Source of the DNA: Cloacibacterium rupense
Lineage (GTDB): Bacteria > Bacteroidota > Bacteroidia > Flavobacteriales > Weeksellaceae
NCBI RefSeq assembly: GCF_014645495.1
Contig: NZ_BMLV01000002.1
Span: 115,191 to 179,190 of the forward strand
Reading direction: 5' to 3'
DNA length: 64,000 bases
The translations under genes were made by a program, and so were the position numbers. A model generated the notes under the pieces. The model worked only from the letters and a program-made list of their open reading frames with translations. It did not search any database and had not been told where the DNA came from. Of the stretch, positions 29,599 to 39,775 are shown in pieces; position 1 is the first letter of the stretch; each line of letters starts with the position of its first letter.

Positions 29599-30183
29599 AT
29601 GAAAAAAATCGGACTCTTTTTTGGCTCATTTAATCCCATACATATTGGCCATTTGATTTTGGCAAACTACATTTTAGAAAATTCTGATATGGAAGAACTT
29701 TGGTTTGTAGTTTCACCTCAAAATCCCTTTAAAGACAAAAAATCTCTTTTGAGCGACCACAATAGACTAGACATGGTGCAATTGGCGGTGAAAAATTACC
29801 CAAAAATGCGTGCATCTAACATAGAATTTTCTTTACCAAAGCCAAGTTATACCATAGATACACTTACCTATCTCAAAGAAAAGTATCCTGATTATTCTTT
29901 CGCATTAATTATGGGAGAAGACAACCTGGATTCTTTACCCAAATGGAAAAATTCTGAAAAATTGGTTTCAGACTATCAAATTATTGTTTATCCGAGAACT
30001 TTCGAAGGAGAAAAAAAAGACAGTGAATATCTAAAGCATCAAAATATTCATCAAATAAATGCTCCAATTATAGAACTTTCTGCCACAGAAATCCGAAATA
30101 TGATTAAGGAAGGCAAAAATGTGAGACCAATGCTTCCGCCAGAAGTCTTTGAATATTTAGATGGGAGCAGTTTTTATAAATAA
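29599..30183 (+). CDS. nadD: Nicotinate-nucleotide adenylyltransferase
   Basis: Transfers AMP to nicotinate mononucleotide in NAD+ synthesis. The 194-residue nucleotidyltransferase contains GSFNPIHIGH (residues 9-18), whose two His residues bind the ATP phosphates, and the C-terminal SATEIR motif. The start ATG is followed by KKIGLFFGS, typical for the family. It follows recJ on the same strand after a 59-base spacer containing short GAGATAC-like repeats. Confidence 0.95.
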   Translation: MKKIGLFFGSFNPIHIGHLILANYILENSDMEELWFVVSPQNPFKDKKSLLSDHNRLDMVQLAVKNYPKMRASNIEFSLPKPSYTIDTLTYLKEKYPDYSFALIMGEDNLDSLPKWKNSEKLVSDYQIIVYPRTFEGEKKDSEYLKHQNIHQINAPIIELSATEIRNMIKEGKNVRPMLPPEVFEYLDGSSFYK

Positions 30184-30267
30184 GTTGGGCGATGGAAGCT
30201 GGAAGTTTTTGTAGATTATTTTAAAATGTTGTTTCCAAGATATTTATTCAGCAATGGAATAAATCTT

Positions 30268-30275
30268 TATTTTTG
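30268..30275 (+). promoter_or_regulatory. -7 promoter box for the DUF3817 gene
   Basis: TATTTTTG fits TAnnTTTG and lies 35 bases before the ATG at 30311. Confidence 0.5.
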
Positions 30276-30310
30276 CAACTCCTAATCCGAACCACGTAAC
30301 TCATAACTCT

Positions 30311-30649
30311 ATGAACTTCATCGAAAATTTTTTCTCAAAATATCCTCAAGAAAAACTTACAAAATGGTTTCACCAAGTTTGTATTGCAGAAGCAATCTCT
30401 TGGTTGCTGCTATTCTCTGCAATGGTCTGGATTCGAGAGGATAAAGATGGGATTTTACCTATTATTTACATCAGCGTAATGGGAAGCATTCACGGTTTGT
30501 TTTTTACATTGTATCTACTTTTGGCTGTGCCTGCAAGAAAAATCTACCATTGGGATGACGAAGATTCTGTTTTTGCACTTTTAGCCGCATTTTTTCCTTT
30601 GGCTACCATTTGGATTGAAAAAAAATTAGCGAGATTTGATAGAGATTAA
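30311..30649 (+). CDS. DUF3817 membrane protein
   Basis: A 112-residue protein with three predicted membrane segments (about residues 24-42, 53-77 and 87-104). The arrangement matches the DUF3817 family (AEAISWLLLFSAMV, GSIHGLFFTLYLL, FPLATIWIEKKLA). These are small inner-membrane proteins without known activity. It is followed by its own terminator, so it is probably a single-gene unit. Confidence 0.85.
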   Translation: MNFIENFFSKYPQEKLTKWFHQVCIAEAISWLLLFSAMVWIREDKDGILPIIYISVMGSIHGLFFTLYLLLAVPARKIYHWDDEDSVFALLAAFFPLATIWIEKKLARFDRD

Positions 30650-30675
30650 TAAAATGATAGTTTTTTCTAATAGTT

Positions 30676-30699
30676 AAGTGGAATTTTTCCACTTTTTTT
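30676..30699 (+). terminator. Terminator of the DUF3817 gene
   Basis: AAGTGGAA-TTT-TTCCACTT followed by a run of T. Confidence 0.85.
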
Positions 30700-30826
30700 A
30701 TTTCTAAATGTAACACTTCCATTATTTTAATTGTCTTTTCATTTAAGGATAAAACTTTCAGTTAAAATTTTTACCATTGAAAATCAAGCAATTAAACCAA
30801 ATTTTAAAATTTAACACTACTTTGTA

Positions 30827-30858
30827 TTGCATAATACTAAAATATTAACATATCTTTG
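30827..30858 (+). promoter_or_regulatory. Promoter of the beta-barrel gene
   Basis: TTG at 30827-30829, a 21-base spacer, then TATCTTTG at 30851-30858. It matches the Bacteroidota TTG-(19-21)-TAnnTTTG pattern and implies a leader of about 140 bases. Confidence 0.7.
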
Positions 30859-30915
30859 CAATGTAAATTATTAAACAAAACAAATATCTATTTAAAACTT
30901 TCAACTAAACACCAC

Positions 30916-30984
30916 AAAAAAGCCGCAGAACAAAAACCTATAAAACACCAAATCACAAAATAGTAACCAAACTGCGGCTTTTTA
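30916..30984 (+). promoter_or_regulatory. Terminator-like hairpin in the leader
   Basis: Arms AAAAAGCCGCAG and CTGCGGCTTTTT enclose a 43-base, nearly G-free, A/C-rich loop, and a short T run follows. It lies inside the predicted leader, 19 bases before the ATG of the beta-barrel gene. It looks like an attenuator or the terminator of a small RNA; no known riboswitch class was recognised. Confidence 0.55.
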
Positions 30985-31002
30985 CATTGAAAACAAATTA
31001 TT

Positions 31003-33231
31003 ATGAAAAGAATCACCATCACTGTAGCATTATTTACTTTGATTTTCACCAATGCTCAACAAGTAAAAAAAGACTCCACAAATACTAAAGAAATACAAGG
31101 AGTAACCATGACCAAAAAGGTTTTTCAGAAAAAAGCTGATAGAATGGTCTTTGACGTAGCTGCATCACCAATCGCAAAAGGCACTACAGGTTTTGATCTC
31201 TTGAAAGAAACCCCTATGGTTTCTTCTACGGACAATTCTACGCTTAAAATTTTAGGAAAAAATGAATCTATTATTTTCATAAATGGCAGAAAATCTAACA
31301 TGGAACCTGAAGCTGTGATAGAAATGCTAAAAAATATGCCTTCCGAAAACATTTCTAAAATTGAAGTCATTACAATGCCATCAAGCGAATTTCAGGTAGA
31401 AGGAAACCAAGGAATCATCAACATTATTCTTAAGAAAAAACCAACAGATGGAACCAATGGAAACATAAGGTTCGAGGATAACCAAGGATATTACAATAAT
31501 CCCTCTGGCTCTGTAACAATTAATTACAGAAAAGATAAATTAGGAATAAGTGGTAGCATAAATGGAGGTAAATACACCCAACAACAATACTATATCCTGA
31601 GCAATGGAAATAAAGACTTTAAACAAACTTCTGAAGGAAACGTTACCGGACCTAGAACTTATTTAGGAGGATATATCAATCTAGACTACCAAGTAAATGA
31701 AAGACAAAATTTAAGTTTTTCTTATAACCACAGAAACAGATGGGGAAATAATTTCCGCTCTAATCTTTACAATGAATTAACAACTTATACTGGTGGAACT
31801 GCCAACATTCTAGAAAGAACCAGAACTGAAAACTTAACAGAAGATAACAGCACTAATGACTCTTTTAATCTCAATTACGAATTAAAAACTGATGATAAAG
31901 GAAGTAAACTTAGTTTAAGCTCTTCTTATCTTCATTATAATAAAACTGAAGACAATGTTAATAACACCTATGAATTAGACGCTAACAAAAATATTATAAA
32001 TACCAAGTTAAAATTCTTACAAAAAACCCCTTTGGTGATTGATAATTTAGGATTTCTTGCAGACTATGTTCAAAAACTTAAAAATGAATACACACTAAGT
32101 TTTGGAGCAAGCTATAATACCACCAAAACGGACAGTGACACTTATTACGAAAACCTAATTCCTCCCACCGGAAAAGACCCAAATCAATCTAATCACTTCA
32201 TATATAGAGAAAAAATAACAGGAGTTTATCTAACTTTAGAAAAAAACTTTGGAGAAAAACTATCCGGAAAAATAGGCACCCGTTTTGAAAACACGAATGC
32301 TGATGGAAATGTAATTGATAAGAACATCAATATTGAAAGAAATAATAATAATTTCTTACCATATCTAAGCGTAAATTATAACCCAACTCAGAACCACAAC
32401 ATCTCTTATAGCTTTGGCAGTAGAGTAAGCAGACCTGCTTTTTGGGCGCTAAATCCCGCTAGAATTTACCTTACTGCTACCAACTATGTACAAAATAACC
32501 CTTTCACAAAACCTGAAATCTATTATAATAATGAATTGATGTATATGTACAAAAATTCTTATTTCATAACTGCTTCATACAATTACACCTCTAATGCATC
32601 AGAGCAAATCCCATTACATGGAGTAAATCAAAACGGCGACAATGTCTTAGCATATATAAGAAGTAATTATGGTAACAAACAAGAATTTGGGCTTACGTTT
32701 GGACTTCAAAAACAATTTTTCAAAGGAATCTGGAGTGCTAATCACACGCTTACTTTAGGTCATAATACTTATAAAGGCTCTGTAGATGGTGATCCTACTG
32801 ATACACAAAATTTAGTAACTTTTGAAAAAAACGTCATTGATAAGTCAGCAAATTATTATCAATTACAAGTGATTAATAATATAAGATTAAGTTCTAAAAA
32901 AGATTGGTTCTTGGGTGCAAATTACTTCTACTTATCACCTCTTGAAATAGAAATTGGAAGATTAAAACCCATTCATGGTGCAGAAATTTCTTTGAAGAAA
33001 ATAATGGATAACTGGACTTTCAATTTACAATTAAGAGACGTTTTCGGTACTAATAGAAACAGAATTTACGGAGAAGATGGTAGTGGAAACTATAACACAG
33101 TAGACCAAAATCCTTATAACAGACAGTTGGTTTTTACAGCTACATATAATTTCGGCAATCAAAAACTTCAAAAAGTAAGAAAAGCTGAAGGTGCAAATGA
33201 AGAAATCAAACAAAGAACCGGCGGAAATTAA
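31003..33231 (+). CDS. Outer-membrane beta-barrel (TonB-receptor-like) protein
   Basis: A 742-residue outer-membrane protein with a signal peptide ending TNAQ (residues 1-19). A plug-like domain follows at about 40-150 (LKETPMVSSTDNSTLKILGK quoted as start; ISKIEVITMPSSEFQVEG), then a large barrel rich in alternating aromatic strands to the end. It resembles the OMP_b-brl_3 outer-membrane family related to TonB-dependent receptors. It lacks the N-terminal carboxypeptidase-like regulatory domain often present, and the C-terminus is a charged tail (EEIKQRTGGN) instead of an aromatic residue. The substrate is unknown. It has its own promoter and a structured leader, and the serine hydrolase follows after 16 bases, so the two are probably co-transcribed. 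Confidence 0.85.
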   Translation: MKRITITVALFTLIFTNAQQVKKDSTNTKEIQGVTMTKKVFQKKADRMVFDVAASPIAKGTTGFDLLKETPMVSSTDNSTLKILGKNESIIFINGRKSNMEPEAVIEMLKNMPSENISKIEVITMPSSEFQVEGNQGIINIILKKKPTDGTNGNIRFEDNQGYYNNPSGSVTINYRKDKLGISGSINGGKYTQQQYYILSNGNKDFKQTSEGNVTGPRTYLGGYINLDYQVNERQNLSFSYNHRNRWGNNFRSNLYNELTTYTGGTANILERTRTENLTEDNSTNDSFNLNYELKTDDKGSKLSLSSSYLHYNKTEDNVNNTYELDANKNIINTKLKFLQKTPLVIDNLGFLADYVQKLKNEYTLSFGASYNTTKTDSDTYYENLIPPTGKDPNQSNHFIYREKITGVYLTLEKNFGEKLSGKIGTRFENTNADGNVIDKNINIERNNNNFLPYLSVNYNPTQNHNISYSFGSRVSRPAFWALNPARIYLTATNYVQNNPFTKPEIYYNNELMYMYKNSYFITASYNYTSNASEQIPLHGVNQNGDNVLAYIRSNYGNKQEFGLTFGLQKQFFKGIWSANHTLTLGHNTYKGSVDGDPTDTQNLVTFEKNVIDKSANYYQLQVINNIRLSSKKDWFLGANYFYLSPLEIEIGRLKPIHGAEISLKKIMDNWTFNLQLRDVFGTNRNRIYGEDGSGNYNTVDQNPYNRQLVFTATYNFGNQKLQKVRKAEGANEEIKQRTGGN

Positions 33232-33247
33232 TTTTAACTAAAAAACA

Positions 33248-34315
33248 ATGAAAAAAATATTTCTATTTCTCCTCATAAGTTTGGCATTTTACAATTTGCC
33301 AGCTCAAAAATTCGAAAAAAAATTAGATAGCCTAATTTCTGTAGAATTTAAAGAAAAAGATGGTCCTGGTCTTGTTTTTCTGGTATCAAAAAACGGAAAA
33401 GCAATCTATGAAAAGGCTATAGGAAAAGCCAATCTAGAATTAAATGTAGATTTAAAAAATGAAAATGTTTTCCAGATTGCTTCTATGACCAAACAATTTA
33501 CCGCTGTTGCTATTTTGATTTTAGAAGAACAAGGCAAATTAAATGTGAATGAAACTGTATCTAAGTACATACCTGATTACCCGAATGGAGACAAAATCAC
33601 GATTCATCATCTTTTAACACATACCTCAGGGATTAAAGATTTTACTAAAATAAAAGCCTTAAAGGATATTTCTCAAAAAGAAATGACTCCAGAGATGATG
33701 GTAGATTTTTTTAAAAATGAAAAAGTAGATTTCTTACCTGGCGAAAAATTTGAATACAATAATTCTGGTTATGTTCTTCTTGGATATATCATAGAATTAG
33801 TATCAAAAGAATCTTACGAAAATTTCCTTAAAAAAAATATTTTCGATAAAGCTGGAATGAAAAACACTTTTTATGCTACCGATAGACAAATCGTTAAAAA
33901 TAGAGCTTATGGATATCACAAAAAAGAATCTGGTTATGTAAACAAAACAGTAATCAGCTATAGCATTCCTTTTTCTTCGGGTGCATTAATGTCGACATCA
34001 GCAGATTTATTGAAATGGCAAAACGCCTTAACTCAAAATAAATTATTAAAAAAAGAAAACTTAGAAAAAGCTTTTAGAAAAAACCATCTTAACAACGGAG
34101 AAGAATTTTCTTACGGCTATGGTTGGCATTTAAAAGATATAAAAGGAATCCCAACCAGAGAACATGGCGGTCATCTTTTCGGGTTCAAATCAATGGCAGT
34201 TTATATTCCATCTAAAGATATTTATGCAGTTACGCTCAGCAATTGTGATTGTAATTCACCAACAGAAATTACAAAGAAAATAGCAGAAATTATGCTTAAG
34301 AATTATTCAAACTAA
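33248..34315 (+). CDS. Class C beta-lactamase-family serine hydrolase
   Basis: A 355-residue exported protein with a signal peptide ending LPAQ (residues 1-20). The active-site motif S-x-x-K is SMTK (79-82), the second motif is Tyr-Asn-Asn in FEYNNSGYVLLGY, and the third is HGG in REHGGHLFGF. This pattern is shared by penicillin-binding-protein-like peptidases, esterases and class C beta-lactamases. HGG instead of KTG speaks against a true beta-lactamase. The natural substrate is unknown. It lies 16 bases behind the outer-membrane receptor gene, which suggests joint expression. Confidence 0.9.
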   Translation: MKKIFLFLLISLAFYNLPAQKFEKKLDSLISVEFKEKDGPGLVFLVSKNGKAIYEKAIGKANLELNVDLKNENVFQIASMTKQFTAVAILILEEQGKLNVNETVSKYIPDYPNGDKITIHHLLTHTSGIKDFTKIKALKDISQKEMTPEMMVDFFKNEKVDFLPGEKFEYNNSGYVLLGYIIELVSKESYENFLKKNIFDKAGMKNTFYATDRQIVKNRAYGYHKKESGYVNKTVISYSIPFSSGALMSTSADLLKWQNALTQNKLLKKENLEKAFRKNHLNNGEEFSYGYGWHLKDIKGIPTREHGGHLFGFKSMAVYIPSKDIYAVTLSNCDCNSPTEITKKIAEIMLKNYSN

Positions 34316-34345
34316 ATTATTTCTCATATTAAATTTTTCTCACCA

Positions 34346-34375
34346 ACTCACTGTATATTACAGTGGGTTTTCTAT
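34346..34375 (+). terminator. Terminator merging with the next promoter
   Basis: ACTCACTGTA-TAT-TACAGTGGGT followed by TTTCTATTTTTG. The last part of the T-rich tail is the -7 box of the next gene. Confidence 0.8.
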
Positions 34376-34380
34376 TTTTG
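34373..34380 (+). promoter_or_regulatory. -7 promoter box for the GNAT gene
   Basis: TATTTTTG fits TAnnTTTG and ends four bases before the ATG at 34385. The transcript would be leaderless or nearly so. Confidence 0.55.
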
Positions 34381-34384
34381 TAAG

Positions 34385-34816
34385 ATGATATATAGACCAG
34401 CAAACACACAAGACATTCCACAGATACAATTTGTAAGAAATTCAGTTAAGGAAAACCAACTATCTAATCCGGCTTTAATTCCTGATGAAATGGTAGAAGA
34501 ATTTATTACCAAACGTGGAAAAGGTTTCGTCTGTGAATTAGACAACAAAATTGTAGGATTTTCGATTGTAGATTTCGTAGAAAATAATGTTTGGGCGCTA
34601 TTTATCTTACCAAATTCTGAAGGAAAAGGCATTGGTAAAAAACTCCATCAACTAATGCTAGATGAATATTTCAACAAAACCAAAGAAACCATTTGGCTTT
34701 CTACAGAGGCTAATTCTAGAGCAGAAACCTTTTACAAAAAACAAGGCTGGAAAAACGCTGGCTTTCACGGAAACGAAGTGAAATTTGAAATGAGTTTTGA
34801 AGATTGGGGAAAATAA
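34385..34816 (+). CDS. GNAT-family N-acetyltransferase
   Basis: 143 residues covering one full GNAT fold. The acetyl-CoA signature is at about residues 81-93 (PNSEGKGIGKKLH), preceded by the beta-strand NNVWALFIL and followed by TIWLSTEANSRAETFYKKQG (quoted in part) typical of the C-terminal half. The acceptor is unknown. The gene has its own promoter box with almost no leader and a terminator shared in part with the convergent ctlX gene. Confidence 0.88.
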   Translation: MIYRPANTQDIPQIQFVRNSVKENQLSNPALIPDEMVEEFITKRGKGFVCELDNKIVGFSIVDFVENNVWALFILPNSEGKGIGKKLHQLMLDEYFNKTKETIWLSTEANSRAETFYKKQGWKNAGFHGNEVKFEMSFEDWGK

Positions 34817-34842
34817 AAGCACCGAAAACTTCAGTGCTTTAT
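34816..34842. terminator. Terminator between GNAT and ctlX genes
   Basis: AAAGCAC-C-GAA / TTC-A-GTGCTTT with an AAC loop and one mismatch; T and A runs flank it, so it may work in both directions. Confidence 0.75.
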
Positions 34843-34855
34843 TCCATAACATTAT

Positions 34856-35782
34856 TTATTTCTTCTCCAAAAAAACCTCAGCCAACATACATCTTGCACT
34901 TCCACCTCCATTGGTTTCTATAGTCTCTAAATCTGAATAAATAATTTCAGAATATTTCTCAATGTTCGAAATTTGTTCTGTTGTTAAAGATTGATATGCC
35001 GATTGAGACATCACCAAAAATTTCTTGCCTTCAGAATTCTGTACTTGAAGCATATTTCCTGCGAATTGTTGCATTTGGTTTTCAGAAATTTCTATGATTT
35101 CTTTCCCTGAATTTACTATAGTATTCACCACTTTTACTCTTTCCATTTCGTCATCAATACAATCTAAACAAATCACTACGAATTGATCTGCAACGCACAT
35201 CATTACATTGGTGTGATAAATTGGTAATCTTTCATTGTTAGCTGTTTGATAAGAATGAAAAACCACAGGATTAAAACCAAATTTTTCACAAAAATCACGG
35301 AATAATTGTTCATCAAGTCTTAAAGAAACTGAACCATAAGCCAATTTATTCTCGTGATCGAAAATCATACTTCCTGTTCCTTCCAGAAATTTTCCTTCGT
35401 TTTCAGGAGCAGATAAGTCTATAATTTCCTTCACTTTGAAATCGTTTTGTAGCATTTCTAAAATATTATTTCTGCGTTCCCAACGCCTGTTTACGGCACA
35501 CATTGGGTAGAGAACTACCGTTCCGTCTTGATGCATAGAAATCCAATTATTTGGGAAAATAGAATCTGGTGTGTGAGGTTCTAAAGTATCTTTCACCGTA
35601 ATAACATTAATACCTTTGCTTCTTAGTTTTTCTACAAAATTGTTGAATTCTTGCAACGCCTTCGTTTGCGTTTCAGCATTCTCTGAATTGATTTGAAAGT
35701 AATTATTTTGTGCAGTTTCGGCATTGAAACCAAAAGCTGCTGGTTCAATCATAAGAACAGTATCTGTAGTTTGCATTTTCAT
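34856..35782 (-). CDS. ctlX: CtlX-type citrulline hydrolase (guanidine-modifying superfamily)
   Basis: 308 residues. The overall pattern (VLMIEPAAFGFN at the start, PDSIFPNNWISMH with the acidic substrate-binding segment, a His in IYHTNVMMCV, and the catalytic Cys298 in NGGGSARCMLAEVF) matches the CtlX branch of the arginine deiminase/amidinotransferase superfamily. CtlX in other bacteria is needed for using citrulline, yielding ornithine; that activity here is inferred. A second enzyme of the superfamily lies at 40.2 kb. It has its own promoter box, which follows the met-operon terminator. Confidence 0.82.
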   Translation of the reverse strand: MKMQTTDTVLMIEPAAFGFNAETAQNNYFQINSENAETQTKALQEFNNFVEKLRSKGINVITVKDTLEPHTPDSIFPNNWISMHQDGTVVLYPMCAVNRRWERRNNILEMLQNDFKVKEIIDLSAPENEGKFLEGTGSMIFDHENKLAYGSVSLRLDEQLFRDFCEKFGFNPVVFHSYQTANNERLPIYHTNVMMCVADQFVVICLDCIDDEMERVKVVNTIVNSGKEIIEISENQMQQFAGNMLQVQNSEGKKFLVMSQSAYQSLTTEQISNIEKYSEIIYSDLETIETNGGGSARCMLAEVFLEKK

Positions 35783-35795
35783 AAATTTTGGTGCT

Positions 35796-35803
35796 CAAAA
35801 ATA
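35796..35803 (-). promoter_or_regulatory. -7 promoter box for ctlX
   Basis: On the minus strand TATTTTTG fits TAnnTTTG, 14 bases before the ATG. It directly follows the T-rich tail of the hom terminator. Confidence 0.6.
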
Positions 35804-35842
35804 CAAAAACAAAACGTCGTTTCACTAAAAGTAAAACGACGT
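35804..35842 (-). terminator. Terminator of the metY-metX-hom operon
   Basis: On the minus strand AACGTCGTTT and AAACGACGTT arms with a 10-base loop, then TTTTGTTTTTG leading into the ctlX promoter box. Confidence 0.8.
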
Positions 35843-35953
35843 TCAAAAAAACAGTTAAAAATTATTAAATATCAATTTTAAAGCGATAATCCATCTAAAA
35901 CTTAGATTCATTTGATGAAAATCATCGCTAAAAATGGCTTTTAAATTTACTTT

Positions 35954-37147
35954 TTAATGCAAAACTTCTATCAAAACAAAAGAAACTTCTTCGGAATTCT
36001 GAGAAAAAATCTCCTTTAAATTTTTAAAACTAATGTCTCCCACAAAATAACCTTGCTCTTTGTTTCCGTAATATTCTTCAATATTTTCAAAATACGGTTG
36101 AAATTTATCTGCATCTTTTGAAGGATGTCTGAAAAGAACTTTCAAGTTAAAATCCTCTGTTAATTTCAGATTTTCTGAGTTCTCAATTTTTTTGTATTCA
36201 TATTTGTAATCATAAGCCAAAGCAGAAATATCAGACAATACCGCACTTGCAGTAGGCAGAGAACCTGCGCCTCTTCCGTAGAAAAACTGTTTGTCTGCAA
36301 AAGCAGTTTGCACTTTCACTCCATTGAAAACATCATTCACAGTAGAAAAAGTATCGGTAGATTTTACAAATTTCGGAATCACCAATGCCGCAACTTCTTC
36401 CTCATTTCTTTTTTGGGCATACGCCAACAATTTAATTTGAAGATTCTTTTCTTTGGCATATTTAATTTCTAAATCTCCCAAATTCTGAATTCCTACATTG
36501 AAAACATCTTCAGGAACGGTTTTAATTCCAAAAGAATGTGCCAGCAAAATCTGTAATTTAGAACGCGCATCAAAACCACCTGTGTCTAGAATCGGGTTGC
36601 TTTCTGCATACCCTTTTTCTTGTGCTTCTTTCAAAGCTTCATCAAAACTGAGATTATCTTGAAAAGTTTTGGTCAAAATATAATTGGTAGAACCATTTAC
36701 AATTCCTTGTATAGATTGCAGAAAATCGTTGTTATAATATTCTTCCAGATTTCTGATGATAGGAATACTTCCGCAAACCGCCGCTTCGTACAAAAACGGA
36801 ACATTATATTTCTTTTGCAATTCATACAATTCCTCGAAATGTTCTGCAATCAATTTTTTGTTGGCCGAAACCACTGCTTTTCCTTTTTTCAAAGCAGTTG
36901 TTACAATTTCGTAGGCCGCATCTGCATCGTCTATCAACTCTACCACTACATTTATCTCATCATCATTTAGGATTTCATTTTTATCATAATGAAAATGTTC
37001 TGGTGAAATATTTCTTTTTTTATCTTTATTTTTTACCACAATTTTTTTAATGGTTGCATCCACTGTTTTGCTTTTGTGTAGCACATCATAAAGTCCGGTT
37101 CCTACCACACCATAACCAAACAATCCTATTGTTAATTTTTTACTCAT
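35954..37147 (-). CDS. hom: Homoserine dehydrogenase
   Basis: Reduces aspartate semialdehyde to homoserine, the branch point for threonine and methionine. 397 residues, with the NAD(P)-binding motif GLFGYGVVGTGL near residues 8-19, the catalytic-domain segment GSIPIIRNLEEYYNNDFLQSIQGI (about 125-148) and GRGAGSLPTASAVLSD near 290. No aspartokinase domain is fused, unlike enterobacterial ThrA, and the C-terminal 70 residues do not show an obvious ACT domain. It is the third gene of the riboswitch-controlled met operon, separated from metX by a structured repeat. Confidence 0.93.
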   Translation of the reverse strand: MSKKLTIGLFGYGVVGTGLYDVLHKSKTVDATIKKIVVKNKDKKRNISPEHFHYDKNEILNDDEINVVVELIDDADAAYEIVTTALKKGKAVVSANKKLIAEHFEELYELQKKYNVPFLYEAAVCGSIPIIRNLEEYYNNDFLQSIQGIVNGSTNYILTKTFQDNLSFDEALKEAQEKGYAESNPILDTGGFDARSKLQILLAHSFGIKTVPEDVFNVGIQNLGDLEIKYAKEKNLQIKLLAYAQKRNEEEVAALVIPKFVKSTDTFSTVNDVFNGVKVQTAFADKQFFYGRGAGSLPTASAVLSDISALAYDYKYEYKKIENSENLKLTEDFNLKVLFRHPSKDADKFQPYFENIEEYYGNKEQGYFVGDISFKNLKEIFSQNSEEVSFVLIEVLH

Positions 37148-37166
37148 TTTTTTTAATTTTTATTTT

Positions 37167-37264
37167 GGCGCCTATTTCCTCGTTCCGCTCCCGCTTCCCA
37201 AAAACAGATTTTTAAATTCTTTAAAAAATCTGTTTTCGGGAGAGCTCCGCTCAACTCGGGGCGC
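37167..37264 (-). repeat. Structured intergenic element, copy 3
   Basis: In minus orientation it opens CGCCCCGAGTTGAGCGGAGC, has a long inner stem (AAAACAGATTTTTTAAA type arms at 37201-37217 and 37220-37236) and closes AAGCGGGAGCGGAACGAGG. Outer GCGCC and GGCGC pair. It lies inside the met operon between metX and hom. Confidence 0.75.
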
Positions 37265-37355
37265 AGTTACCCTATTTTTTTAACTTTTCTGAAAAAACTT
37301 AGAAGATGTTAGCTTTTTCAGAACCATTCATTTGATTTCTATTGAATCTAGAATC

Positions 37356-38300
37356 CTACAAAAAATCAAAATGTTTTTTTAACAAAGTTTTTATCTTATC
37401 CGTTTCCAAAAGAAAACCATCGTGTCCATATTTAGACTTAATTTGTTCATAAACAGCGTTTTCCATATTTTTTGCAATATACTGTTGTTCATTCACAGGG
37501 AAAAGAATATCACTATCAATCCCAATCACCAAAGTTTTAGCAGTAATTTTTGACAAAGCTTTTTCTAGAGAGCCTCTATTTCTGCCTACATTATTAGAAT
37601 CCATCGATTTTGAAAGAGAGTAATAGGCACTAGGTGTAAATCTTTTTCTCAACTTTTCACCCTGATATCTTTGGTAAGAAGCAGCTGAAAAATCATCCGC
37701 CGCATTAATATCGTCTACCTGACTGTATTCGTAGGTTTTATAATTTCTGTAAGAAAGCATTGCTATTGCTCTGGCTGCATCTAGACCTTTTTCTCCTAAT
37801 TCTAGCGCCATTCTTTGCGCTTCGTTGAAGGCAATTCCCCAAGAAGAATGTTTGCAATTGGTAGCAATTACAAATAAATTTTTGATAAAATCAGGATTAA
37901 TGATGCTCCATTCTAGACATTGCATTCCGCCAAGAGAACCTCCTAAAAGAAAATCTATAGAAGAAATTTTAAGAGAATCTGCCAATTTTTGATGCGCCGA
38001 AACCATATCTCTCACCGTAATCAGTGGTTTTTCTTCCTCGCATTCAAAAGTAGTTCCATAGCAAGAGCCCAAAACATTAGCACAAATAATGGCGTGTTTA
38101 TCGGTATTGAAGATTTCGTCTTTACCAATCATTTCTGGCCACCAAGTTTCTGCATCAGAATTGGCTGTAAGTGCGTGACAAATCCAAATAATTTTTTCGG
38201 CGTTATCTATATTTCCATAGACATTGTACGCAATTCTCACATTGCGAATTAACGTTCCATTTTCGAGAACTAAGTCTCCTATTTCTAGATATTCTAACAT
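37356..38300 (-). CDS. metX: Homoserine O-acetyltransferase (MetX-type)
   Basis: Acylates homoserine, normally with acetyl-CoA, to activate it for sulfur uptake. It is an alpha/beta-hydrolase-fold enzyme of 314 residues. The nucleophile Ser122 is in LLGGSLGGMQCLEW, the acid is in VIGIDSDILFP and the His in YGHDGFLLE. A TTG start at 38321 would add seven residues; the ATG at 38300 is preferred. Whether acetyl or succinyl is transferred cannot be read safely, but the metY partner points to acetyl. Middle gene of the SAM-controlled operon. Confidence 0.9.
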   Translation of the reverse strand: MLEYLEIGDLVLENGTLIRNVRIAYNVYGNIDNAEKIIWICHALTANSDAETWWPEMIGKDEIFNTDKHAIICANVLGSCYGTTFECEEEKPLITVRDMVSAHQKLADSLKISSIDFLLGGSLGGMQCLEWSIINPDFIKNLFVIATNCKHSSWGIAFNEAQRMALELGEKGLDAARAIAMLSYRNYKTYEYSQVDDINAADDFSAASYQRYQGEKLRKRFTPSAYYSLSKSMDSNNVGRNRGSLEKALSKITAKTLVIGIDSDILFPVNEQQYIAKNMENAVYEQIKSKYGHDGFLLETDKIKTLLKKHFDFL

Positions 38301-38415
38301 TTTTTTAAGTTCAGATTTCAAGGGTTTTATAAATTTTAAACCGTAAATCGAAGATTCGACGAAGTCAAAAGCATCAAGTTTATATCGTAAATCAAAAATC
38401 GTAATTCGTAAATTC

Positions 38416-39714
<1,299 letters not shown>

Positions 39715-39775
39715 TTAAATTTTTTTAAAATTAATATTAGAGCAACCTATTTTTAGAAAATTCTTGACGAAAGAG

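Larger units (their letters stand above)
30650..31002 (+). other. 353-bp gene-free region: terminator, promoter and structured leader
   Basis: Contains the DUF3817 terminator (30676-30699), a well-spaced promoter (30827-30858) and a leader with a terminator-like hairpin (30916-30984) before the beta-barrel gene. No ORF was supported. Confidence 0.75.

Noticed and set aside
33248-34315. Calling the serine hydrolase a beta-lactamase
   Set aside because: It has HGG in place of KTG and the family includes many peptidases and esterases, so resistance is not supported.
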